Shown one piece after another: positions 34,674 through 41,300 of a stretch of 41,300 bases of DNA. Every line of letters begins with the position of its first letter. Position 1 is the first letter of the stretch. A program made the translations under genes and the position numbers. The notes under the pieces are model-generated. The model had not been told where the DNA came from and made no database searches. It was given only the letters and a program-made list of their open reading frames with translations. The DNA comes from Clostridia bacterium (GTDB lineage Bacteria > Bacillota > Clostridia > RGIG7378). The DNA is taken from the NCBI GenBank assembly GCA_017501105.1, contig JAFVXO010000105.1, positions 1 to 41,300 on the forward strand, given 5' to 3'.

Positions 34674-36473
34674 ATGGCTTCAGATAAAAAGAATAAGGCG
34701 ACAATGATGGAGCCACTGGCCTTAGTGGATCCTGTATATCAAAAGTTTGTAAAAGGTATACTCCGTGCTATTGGTAGCACGGACTTTTACACCTATTTCA
34801 TGCGTTCCATTGCCGGTGCAGACAATCAGATACAGTTTTCCAATCGTAAGATGATCAAAACTGTAGATGTTACATGGGTAGATACCATAGAGGATTCGCT
34901 GGAGGCGTTCCAGACAATTATTAACGCTCCTCGTAACGTCATTAAGGAAGAGGAACTGATTGTTAATGTTGCCAATGCCAAAAAGACGGGCACAGAGGTG
35001 GTGCAGCATTTGGCACAACATTCAAATCTTGTAGAGGATTTTAATTATGATACAGGTGATGTGCGTCCGTCCAGGCTTATGCAAAGATACAGGGAGGATA
35101 GTACAGAGCTTTACGAAAACAAGATTGTATTTACAGCCCTGGAATCAGCTTACCAGTTTGTAAAGATCAGACATGATGCTCTTTTCTCTGCCATGAGCGA
35201 CGAGTTTGGCGCTAAGCTTAAGGTTCAGTCCAATATGGATAGTGCCACAGAACACGTTCATCTGGATATGTTTCTGCATATAAAACAGGTAGAAAATTTA
35301 TTAGATACAGATGAGCGAAATTCCGAAATATTCGGCAGAATTTCCCGCATGCATCGTATTTTGGGCATGTTCATGAATACGGATTTTGCAGAGAGAATGA
35401 GCAAGCTGTCTCGTGTTAAGGGCACTATTGTTAAGACTAACGTACTCAAGAAGAACCCTAACTACCGTCACATTGTGGAACTCTTTGAGTTTTTGCACAA
35501 TTATAACGAAATTGGTTATAGCATCAATGTTATTGAACAGAATCCCGAGGTAAACGACACTCTGCAGAGAGACATCTATCACAATATCCTGTTTAACTAT
35601 TTGGTTCTGAAGGGGTACTTACAGGACGAAGAGGATAGGCAAGTATCTGTGTCCTCAAGGGGTAAAAAGCGTACGCTTAAGCCCAAGTTCATCAAGGAAA
35701 TAATTGAGGAACTGACTGAGGACTATGATTTGCCGGATGTGGAAATTCACAAGGTCCTCATCGAGGAATTGACCAAAACTGATTTGATGAAGGAGGAGTC
35801 TGCTGAGAGACACCGCCTGGTAGAGGAGCAGCGTCAGAGAAAGAAGGCTGAGGAGGAACGAATCCGCCAGGAAAAAGCTGCCGAGAAGGAGAGACTCCGG
35901 CAGGAAAAGGAGGCAGAGAAGGAACGCCTTCGTATAGAAAAGGAAAAGGAAGAGCAAAGATTGCTGCAGGAGCGCATGGAGTTAGAGATCGAGATGCGCA
36001 GACGCAGTGCTTTGTTCAAGAAGGACCTGGCCAATTTTGCAGAAAATCTTCGAGAGCGGTTAGAGGAAAGAGTAAACCAACAAAGTAAGGAAGAGCAGAT
36101 TCTGGAGAGACTGGATTATTCAGAGGCTGTCATCCTTCTTGAGGAGGAGGAAACTCGTCGCAGAGAGGCTAATGCAAGACTCCGAAAGCAACGCCAAATT
36201 GAAAAGGAAATGCGTCGCCAAGAGGAGGAGCGTGAGCGTATCCGTCAAGAGCAGGAGGCTGAGCGTGCAAGGGCAGAGGCTGAAGAGCAGGAGCGCATAG
36301 CTATGGAGAGACAGCGCGAAAAGGACATGGTGGCTCTCAAACCTGTTATCCTGGAGCTGGAACGTTTTGCAGAGTATAGAGGAACCCAGAAACTAGAGCG
36401 TATCATGGAGCAGCAGAGGCAGCAGGCTGCATTGGAAAAGCGTAGATTATCTGCTCAATCAAAGAGGGGATAG
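34674..36473 (+). CDS. DUF2357-like partner protein with long charged coiled coil, no nuclease domain
   Basis: 599 residues, soluble. Residues about 130-310 contain LMQRYREDSTELYENKIV followed by a conserved aromatic helix, and VLKKNPNYRHIVELFEFL (257-274). These are the pattern of DUF2357-type proteins that partner McrB-like AAA+ ATPases. Those proteins often end in a PD-(D/E)xK nuclease; here no such motif is seen. Instead, from about 375 to the end there is a very long Glu/Lys/Arg/Gln-rich coiled coil with imperfect repeats such as EKERLRQEKEAEKERLRIE. It follows the AAA+ gene by 22 bases with GTAGGAGA upstream. I infer a structural or adaptor partner of the motor, not a nuclease. The DUF2357 call is by recollection of the motif. 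Confidence 0.72.
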   Translation: MASDKKNKATMMEPLALVDPVYQKFVKGILRAIGSTDFYTYFMRSIAGADNQIQFSNRKMIKTVDVTWVDTIEDSLEAFQTIINAPRNVIKEEELIVNVANAKKTGTEVVQHLAQHSNLVEDFNYDTGDVRPSRLMQRYREDSTELYENKIVFTALESAYQFVKIRHDALFSAMSDEFGAKLKVQSNMDSATEHVHLDMFLHIKQVENLLDTDERNSEIFGRISRMHRILGMFMNTDFAERMSKLSRVKGTIVKTNVLKKNPNYRHIVELFEFLHNYNEIGYSINVIEQNPEVNDTLQRDIYHNILFNYLVLKGYLQDEEDRQVSVSSRGKKRTLKPKFIKEIIEELTEDYDLPDVEIHKVLIEELTKTDLMKEESAERHRLVEEQRQRKKAEEERIRQEKAAEKERLRQEKEAEKERLRIEKEKEEQRLLQERMELEIEMRRRSALFKKDLANFAENLRERLEERVNQQSKEEQILERLDYSEAVILLEEEETRRREANARLRKQRQIEKEMRRQEEERERIRQEQEAERARAEAEEQERIAMERQREKDMVALKPVILELERFAEYRGTQKLERIMEQQRQQAALEKRRLSAQSKRG

Positions 36474-36476
36474 GAT

Positions 36477-37841
36477 ATGAAGAAATATACCAAATTGGTT
36501 GTTGCCCTTGTCCTCTTGGTCACAGCTTCTGTTATGGTTGTTATGACATCCTTTGCATGGCTCACTATATCTCAAAATCCAGTGGTACAGGGCATTCAGG
36601 TTACAATCAGCGGTTCCCACACGGTTCTGGTTGCACCGGATGTGTCGTATGAGAGGGATGGACAGGTATTTCACTTTCCCGGGGAGTTTTCAGATAAATT
36701 GAGTTTTGATCAACAGGATAGGTATGCTTACCTTAAGGATGTTGCCGGACTAGTGCCAGTATCTACTGTGGATGGTGAAAATTGGTACATTCCTGATTAT
36801 TACGATGCGAATGATCATGAGGTGCTCGAAGGAAATGCGTATGCTGGACAGATAAAACCAACAAGTGATTTCTTCCTGGATAATATGTTGTTTTATTCTA
36901 ACTTGACATCAAACCAGGGGGAGATGCTCCAACAGGGCAACTATGTTTACATAGACTTTTGGGTAGTTGCTCCAGTTGATGGATATAAACTCAGAGTTTC
37001 TGCAGGAGACCAGTCTGCCGCCGGAACCTATGTGATAGACCTGATGAAACCCGAGGAGATTTCTGTAGGCGATTCTGTAACATATGAGCTGACTAAGGTT
37101 AACCAGCAGGCGTCCTCCAGCATGAGATTGGGATTTTTAGTGAATCACGATACTCTGGTGGATGACAGCATGTTGCTGTATACAGAGAGTCAGCATTATA
37201 AAAGCAGTTATTCCAGTCTACAGGGCGTTTATGCAGAGCCGGGATACAGTGCATTAAATAGTGCACAGACAAAATTTATAATATTCGAGCCAAATGGCGA
37301 TGTACATCCGGAGGTGGTGTATGATTCTAATGGCAATCGAATACTAAATGGCCAATATGTTCAGACAGAGCCTCTTGGCGAAGGTGGATTACCTTTCAGC
37401 ATACAAGATAGGTTAACTGTTCAGTTGGCAAATAGTTGGATAATGGCAGATGGTGAATTGTTCATAACCCAGATGTTTCGAACTTTTATGGCGGGGAGAG
37501 ATATATCAGGGGAGACGGCTTTGTCCTTAAATAACAAATTTATGACAGAGTATCTACAGTATCAGATTCACCCATATATAGCTAAGGGCAATTTTGTCTC
37601 AAATACCGAGAATCTTTACAAGGTTGCAGGTGCAGACAAGGTTTTGATGGCAGAAGAGATAGCAGACCTTAACCAGGGAGGCGCAACAGAGGATGTGTTC
37701 CTTACACAGTTGACGGGCGGAGTGCCGCAGCGAATCAGAATGTTCGTTTGGCTAGAGGGCCAGGATGTGGATTGTATTAATTCTGCATCTACAGGAAGTT
37801 TTGCTATCAGTGTAGAGTTGGCAGGCAGCAATGCAAGATAA
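36477..37841 (+). CDS. surface protein, SipW-cognate-like N-terminus, C-terminal WLEG-x-D-x-x-C
   Basis: 454 residues. Basic start, hydrophobic 6-24, then TSFAWLTISQNPVVQGI (24-40), closely matching the N-terminus of the 866-residue protein. The exported part is beta-rich with many Tyr, Asp and Gly. WLEGQDVDC (425-433) lies near the end, as in the proteins at 27100 and 31139, followed by a short strand-like tail. No anchor is visible. The start is 3 bases after the DUF2357-like stop, so this surface protein is translated from the same message as the AAA+ motor. GGGGATAGGA serves as Shine-Dalgarno. Likely a subunit of the same surface structure. Confidence 0.77.
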   Translation: MKKYTKLVVALVLLVTASVMVVMTSFAWLTISQNPVVQGIQVTISGSHTVLVAPDVSYERDGQVFHFPGEFSDKLSFDQQDRYAYLKDVAGLVPVSTVDGENWYIPDYYDANDHEVLEGNAYAGQIKPTSDFFLDNMLFYSNLTSNQGEMLQQGNYVYIDFWVVAPVDGYKLRVSAGDQSAAGTYVIDLMKPEEISVGDSVTYELTKVNQQASSSMRLGFLVNHDTLVDDSMLLYTESQHYKSSYSSLQGVYAEPGYSALNSAQTKFIIFEPNGDVHPEVVYDSNGNRILNGQYVQTEPLGEGGLPFSIQDRLTVQLANSWIMADGELFITQMFRTFMAGRDISGETALSLNNKFMTEYLQYQIHPYIAKGNFVSNTENLYKVAGADKVLMAEEIADLNQGGATEDVFLTQLTGGVPQRIRMFVWLEGQDVDCINSASTGSFAISVELAGSNAR

Positions 37842-37864
37842 TATGCACTAACAGAAAGGAAATA

Positions 37865-38587
37865 ATGCGTTTAAGCAATATATGGAAAAAATTAGGCTCC
37901 TGGTTATCTACAGTTGCACTGATGGTTTCTATAATCATATGCGCGACTGTTATTGTACAGGTGAGCACTAATGGATATGTAGAAATAGGCGGGTACAGTC
38001 TGTTCAAGATTGTTACAGGCAGCATGGGAGAAACGATCCCAGAGGGTTCGATAATTCTATGTTGTGAGACAGAAATTGAGGACATAGAGGTGGGGGATAT
38101 AGTATGCTTCCTATCTGAAAATCCTCAAATAATGGGGAAGGTCGTCACGCACAGGGTCGCAAGTATTGCTGTTGCAGATGACGGTTTGATCCAATTGGAA
38201 ACTAAGGGGGATGCCAATTTAACAGCCGATAGGGAGTCAGTTACAGAGAAAAATTTAATTGGCAAGGTTTATGGCTATGAGAAGGACAAAAATGTTATGT
38301 TGATGTTAGTTGATGTGTTAACTGATAAGATTGGATTTTTGATTTTAATCCTATTTCCAACGTTGTTTATTGCCGGATTTGTATTGCGTGTCTGCATGAA
38401 GAATATGCAAAGGGAAATTGAAAAGGCAATCGACGAAGAAAAGAAGATAAAAGAGGCACAGCTGTATTCTCCGGAGGAATATGCTGCCATGCTGCAACGT
38501 ATTAAGGACGAGGTTACACAGGAACTGGAGGAGACCGTTGAGGAAGGTAATGCAAAGACTACTGCAGAGGAGTCAAAAACAGAATAA
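37865..38587 (+). CDS. sipW: SipW-type signal peptidase I with coiled-coil tail, copy 2
   Basis: 240 residues, same plan as copy 1 but clearly diverged. Helix about 12-33; the catalytic serine is Ser53 in TGSMGETIPEGS. His96 is in VTHRV, and TKGDANLTAD supplies Asp116 or Asp122. A second helix lies at about 157-177, and a charged coiled-coil tail (about 180-225) follows. The use of His rather than Lys marks it as ER/SipW-type. It lies between two surface-protein genes and overlaps the following one. Two peptidases in one locus suggest division of labour among substrates. AGAAAGGAAATA precedes ATG 37865. Confidence 0.88.
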   Translation: MRLSNIWKKLGSWLSTVALMVSIIICATVIVQVSTNGYVEIGGYSLFKIVTGSMGETIPEGSIILCCETEIEDIEVGDIVCFLSENPQIMGKVVTHRVASIAVADDGLIQLETKGDANLTADRESVTEKNLIGKVYGYEKDKNVMLMLVDVLTDKIGFLILILFPTLFIAGFVLRVCMKNMQREIEKAIDEEKKIKEAQLYSPEEYAAMLQRIKDEVTQELEETVEEGNAKTTAEESKTE

Positions 38588-40478
38588 GGCATTACAGACT
38601 ATTCATAAAAGGGTTTTAATCCATGCAGGAATAGCGTTGTGGACAATTATTGTTACTATAGCACTCATATTTGGTATGAGTGCTGCTTGGTATACAAATG
38701 TTCTGCAGACGTCAGGATTGCAGTTCCAGGCAGAGGCATGGGGATTTAACGGGAAGGTATTGGTAACAGATGCTCCAACGGAGGCTGGGCCCGGCGATAC
38801 AGGAATAGTAGGCCTGACCGTGACAAATTCCAGTGACGACCTTCTATATGTGGCCGTCAATTTGTCAAAGACTCAGATGACGGTTCCAATGCAGCAGAGA
38901 CTATATTTTTATGTGGATATTGCCACAGAGAGCAACGGAGAAAGTCTGGACAGAGTATATATTAATACACAAAAAAGCTACACTTACTCACTGTTGGCAC
39001 ATAGTGAACTGGTTTTAACAGAAAAACGCTCTAACGATGCCATGCTCAAATGGCAGTGGGTATACGATATGGAGGGCTATTATTTCCTGGGATCCTTGAT
39101 GGAGACAACGGATTCTGCCGGGAATGTTACAGTTGTTCCTACAGTAGAGGACTATCTGCGCCCTGTTGAGTACGATTTGGATACAGCTATATTTTCCGAT
39201 GGCTTTTTGACGGAGGCCAATGGCAAGCCTTTGGATCAGTTTGTAAAGGAATTGTCTGAGACCGATGGTTATGCCGGAGACATAACACCCGGCCAGTGGC
39301 AGGGATATTACAAAGTGGATGTTGATGAAAACGGATATGGCATATGGATGTATATCTGTAATTGGGCCGAGATACAGCAGGCCACCATATATGACACGCA
39401 ATTGGGAAAGACCGCAGCACAGGCAATAGAAAATGGAACGGAGAGGGAGAACTATCTTGCCCGATTAACATTTACCGGACAGGTTTCCCACAATGATTTC
39501 AAAGAGGTTTCAACAGCTGAAGAGTTTATAGCGGCACTTAATGAAGGGGGAATGATCAAGCTCAGCCATGGACTGGAGTTGTCAGAGCCTATTGTCGTAA
39601 ATGGGGGCGCAAAGGCTGTGGTTGATCTGGCAGGCTGCACCATTACGGGCCCATCAAATAATTCTACTCTGGTTATAAACGACGGTTCAGAGCTGATGGT
39701 TATGAATGGTTCTCTGGTAGGCACTGATGGCACTCAAGATGTAATTACGGTCAGTGGAAGTTCTCTTACATTAAGCGGAGTAAATATTACGGGAGAATCT
39801 GATGATGCTATCTATGTTGTAGACCAAGGCAGTTCGGTGGATTCCTGTGTGAGAATATTCAATAGCGAAATCACTGCATCCAGCTGTGCCGTGTACATGA
39901 GGGGAAATGGCTCATCGCAAGATGGATACACTCAGGTAATTATCGAAAACAGCACTTTAACCAGTGATTATATGGCTGTGCTTGGAAATGGCACACAAAG
40001 GTATTGGGGAACTGATGTACAAATCTATCAGTCTACTATTCACGGCTACTACGCAGCAGTTTATCAGCCTCAGGGCGATAGTATTACAAGAATTACTGAG
40101 AGTACAGTCTCTGGCCTGACAGGTGTTGTAATTAAAGGAGGCGACCTGGTGGTTGCAGACAGCACCGTAATGGGAACCTCGGAGCAGCCTGAAAATCCGA
40201 CGTATCTCGGCAGTGGCTTTTCAGACACCGGTGACGGTATTTACATTGAATGTGGTTACGCCAATACAATTCATGTAACTGTAGAGGGAGAATTCTCTAA
40301 CATAATCAGCAAGAAGGCTCAGGCAGTAAGAGTTTTTGAGCCGGATAGTGTTTATGCCAATGTTTTCCTTAAGGGCGGGGCATATTCATCGGATGTAACA
40401 CATCTCTTGAGAGAGGGTTATTCCTATGACGCTTCTTCAGGCATCGTCAGTGCAGTGAAGGGAGCATCAAATGAATAA
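38550..40478 (+). CDS. surface protein with camelysin/TasA-like head and parallel beta-helix tail
   Basis: 642 residues from ATG 38550, which has GAGGAAGG close upstream and overlaps the peptidase gene by 38 bases; a longer frame from ATG 38481 would add a basic, non-helical extension and is less likely. Hydrophobic 24-46, then SAAWYTN (44-50). Residues about 56-130 contain QFQAEAWGFNG and GIVGLTVTNSSDD, reminiscent of camelysin/TasA-type domains. From about 317 to 630 there are repeated short strands and turns (for example SSLTLSGVNITGESDDAIYV) that fit a right-handed beta-helix like pectate-lyase-fold surface proteins. No LPxTG. It is probably an adhesin or fibre-tip-like element. Enzyme activity is not evident. 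Confidence 0.75.
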   Translation: MQRLLQRSQKQNKALQTIHKRVLIHAGIALWTIIVTIALIFGMSAAWYTNVLQTSGLQFQAEAWGFNGKVLVTDAPTEAGPGDTGIVGLTVTNSSDDLLYVAVNLSKTQMTVPMQQRLYFYVDIATESNGESLDRVYINTQKSYTYSLLAHSELVLTEKRSNDAMLKWQWVYDMEGYYFLGSLMETTDSAGNVTVVPTVEDYLRPVEYDLDTAIFSDGFLTEANGKPLDQFVKELSETDGYAGDITPGQWQGYYKVDVDENGYGIWMYICNWAEIQQATIYDTQLGKTAAQAIENGTERENYLARLTFTGQVSHNDFKEVSTAEEFIAALNEGGMIKLSHGLELSEPIVVNGGAKAVVDLAGCTITGPSNNSTLVINDGSELMVMNGSLVGTDGTQDVITVSGSSLTLSGVNITGESDDAIYVVDQGSSVDSCVRIFNSEITASSCAVYMRGNGSSQDGYTQVIIENSTLTSDYMAVLGNGTQRYWGTDVQIYQSTIHGYYAAVYQPQGDSITRITESTVSGLTGVVIKGGDLVVADSTVMGTSEQPENPTYLGSGFSDTGDGIYIECGYANTIHVTVEGEFSNIISKKAQAVRVFEPDSVYANVFLKGGAYSSDVTHLLREGYSYDASSGIVSAVKGASNE

Positions 40479-41007
40479 ATCACCAATTAAGAGGAATATA
40501 GCCTCAATCCTTGTTTTGGTGCTTGTGGTGCTCGTGATTGTCTATGCCGGTGTTGCATATGCCAGATATCTGGAGACGCTTGTTTTTAATCAAGAATTTG
40601 TTGCAAAACCTTTGGAACAGGTGGCTTTCGGGTCGAGCCAATGGCGAGTTAATGACAGGGAATCTGTTCTGGAATTTACGATGTCTGAGGAGTTGGAGGC
40701 CTGCAGAATATATATTGCGGTTTCTCAGGGAGTTAGCAACCCGGAGGCTCTGGAGATTTCTCTGAGTAAGCCAGGGGAGACCGAGGATAATACGTATATT
40801 GCAGTCCCTGAACCAATCGATAAAAGGACATCCCTTTATAAGATATTTGGTGAAGGCTATGTATTTAGGTTTTATGATGCAGAGACAGGAGAGGAGATAG
40901 AGTGGGAGTTTAATCCTCATGACACGTATACTATCTCTTTAAGTCAATTAGATGATGCAACAGAGTATCCAAGTCTGATCAGAGTATTTGTTGAGGAAAA
41001 CTATTAG
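40471..41007 (+). CDS. small surface protein with N-terminal hydrophobic segment
   Basis: 178 residues. A basic N-terminus (NKSPIKRN) is followed by hydrophobic 10-28 and AYARYLETL (29-37), a reduced version of the aromatic motif seen in the neighbouring surface proteins. The remaining about 140 residues are acidic and beta-rich. There is one cysteine and no anchor. The start overlaps the beta-helix protein stop by 8 bases, so the two are probably made together. No family recognised. A minor subunit, or a pilot for the beta-helix protein, is possible. Confidence 0.72.
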   Translation: MNKSPIKRNIASILVLVLVVLVIVYAGVAYARYLETLVFNQEFVAKPLEQVAFGSSQWRVNDRESVLEFTMSEELEACRIYIAVSQGVSNPEALEISLSKPGETEDNTYIAVPEPIDKRTSLYKIFGEGYVFRFYDAETGEEIEWEFNPHDTYTISLSQLDDATEYPSLIRVFVEENY

Positions 41008-41027
41008 GGTGTAGAGTGTTCTGAACT

Positions 41028-41300
41028 ATGAAGAAACGCAGAAATAAAATTGCATATTTGCTGACAATGGCGCTAGTGGTTTCTTGCGTTTTTTCTTCTG
41101 CCGGCAGCACCTATGGCAGGCCGATTCAAAGGACAAGTTCCGAGCTTTTGTTCAGTCCCGTTGAGACTCAAGAGTACTTTAGTGATTGCCTGTGTGCAGG
41201 AGGCCAGAGGATTTCACTAAGGGATTGGCAGGCAGACGAATACACAAGAACTGTTGTTTTCAAAATTACCAGACCAATGGTGGATGTACAAGATGATTTG
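41028..41300 (+). CDS. secreted protein, N-terminal part (3' truncated by window edge)
   Basis: 91 residues visible, open to the end of the window. A basic start (KKRRNK) and hydrophobic 8-24 (IAYLLTMALVVSCVFSS) form a signal peptide with a small-residue cleavage region near SSAGS. A Cys at residue 20 lies inside the hydrophobic core, so lipoprotein processing is not well supported. The exported part is mixed and shows no recognised domain yet. It begins 20 bases after the preceding stop without a strong Shine-Dalgarno. By position it is the next member of the surface locus, which therefore continues beyond the window. Confidence 0.65.
   Translation, partial: MKKRRNKIAYLLTMALVVSCVFSSAGSTYGRPIQRTSSELLFSPVETQEYFSDCLCAGGQRISLRDWQADEYTRTVVFKITRPMVDVQDDL

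Noticed and set aside
28313-41300. Sortase-anchored pili
   Set aside because: No LPxTG-type sorting signals or sortase gene are visible; the peptidases are of SipW type.
1-41300. tRNA or rRNA genes, CRISPR arrays, insertion sequences
   Set aside because: No cloverleaf, repeat-spacer pattern or transposase was seen in any gap on reading through the sequence.

Overview
The window looks like chromosomal DNA of a low-to-medium GC Gram-positive bacterium, probably an uncultured gut-type member of the Clostridia. This is inferred from strong Shine-Dalgarno sites, GTG starts, a CpsB/C/D-type tyrosine phosphorylation module, LCP and PMT-type proteins, and SipW-type signal peptidases. I cannot name the species. 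All supported genes lie on the plus strand and are tightly packed. No gene-free stretch exceeds 300 bases; the longest gaps are 9722-9977, 30914-31138, 20987-21160 and 23354-23516. I saw no tRNA, rRNA, CRISPR array or insertion sequence.

Region 1 (1-9760), envelope housekeeping: the 3' end of a D-Ala-D-Ala ligase gene, a small unknown protein, an ABC-F ATPase, a very large two-module PMT-like glycosyltransferase, an acyl-CoA synthetase, and an LCP-family ligase followed by a clear intrinsic terminator.

Region 2 (9978-23353), capsule or exopolysaccharide locus: a phosphoglycosyl transferase starts the lipid-linked repeat unit. A WbuB-like glycosyltransferase and FnlA/B/C-like enzymes point to UDP-N-acetyl-L-fucosamine. 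Two more glycosyltransferases, a Wzy-like polymerase, a Wzx-like flippase and a nucleotidyltransferase-fold protein follow. A promoter-led CpsC-CpsD-CpsB module closes the locus. The wzy-GT2-wzx core is visibly more AT-rich than its surroundings.

Region 3 (23517-41300), accessory surface locus and the most interesting part. It opens with a dockerin-bearing secreted protein, a membrane-anchored protein with a possible cohesin-like domain plus FIVAR-like repeats, a degenerate HD-GYP/EAL protein, and a membrane protein with a Trp-rich tail. It continues with surface proteins carrying an N-terminal hydrophobic segment ending in an Ala-Trp-Phe-type motif. Three proteins of the region end with a shared Trp-Leu-Glu-Gly-x-Asp-x-x-Cys motif. 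Interleaved with these are two SipW/ER-type (Ser-His) signal peptidases with coiled-coil tails, a membrane-anchored McrB-like AAA+ NTPase, and a DUF2357-like protein with a long charged coiled coil in place of a nuclease. I propose that this is an undescribed surface-filament or surface-complex assembly system in which McrBC-type parts serve at the membrane. That role is inference from gene content and order.
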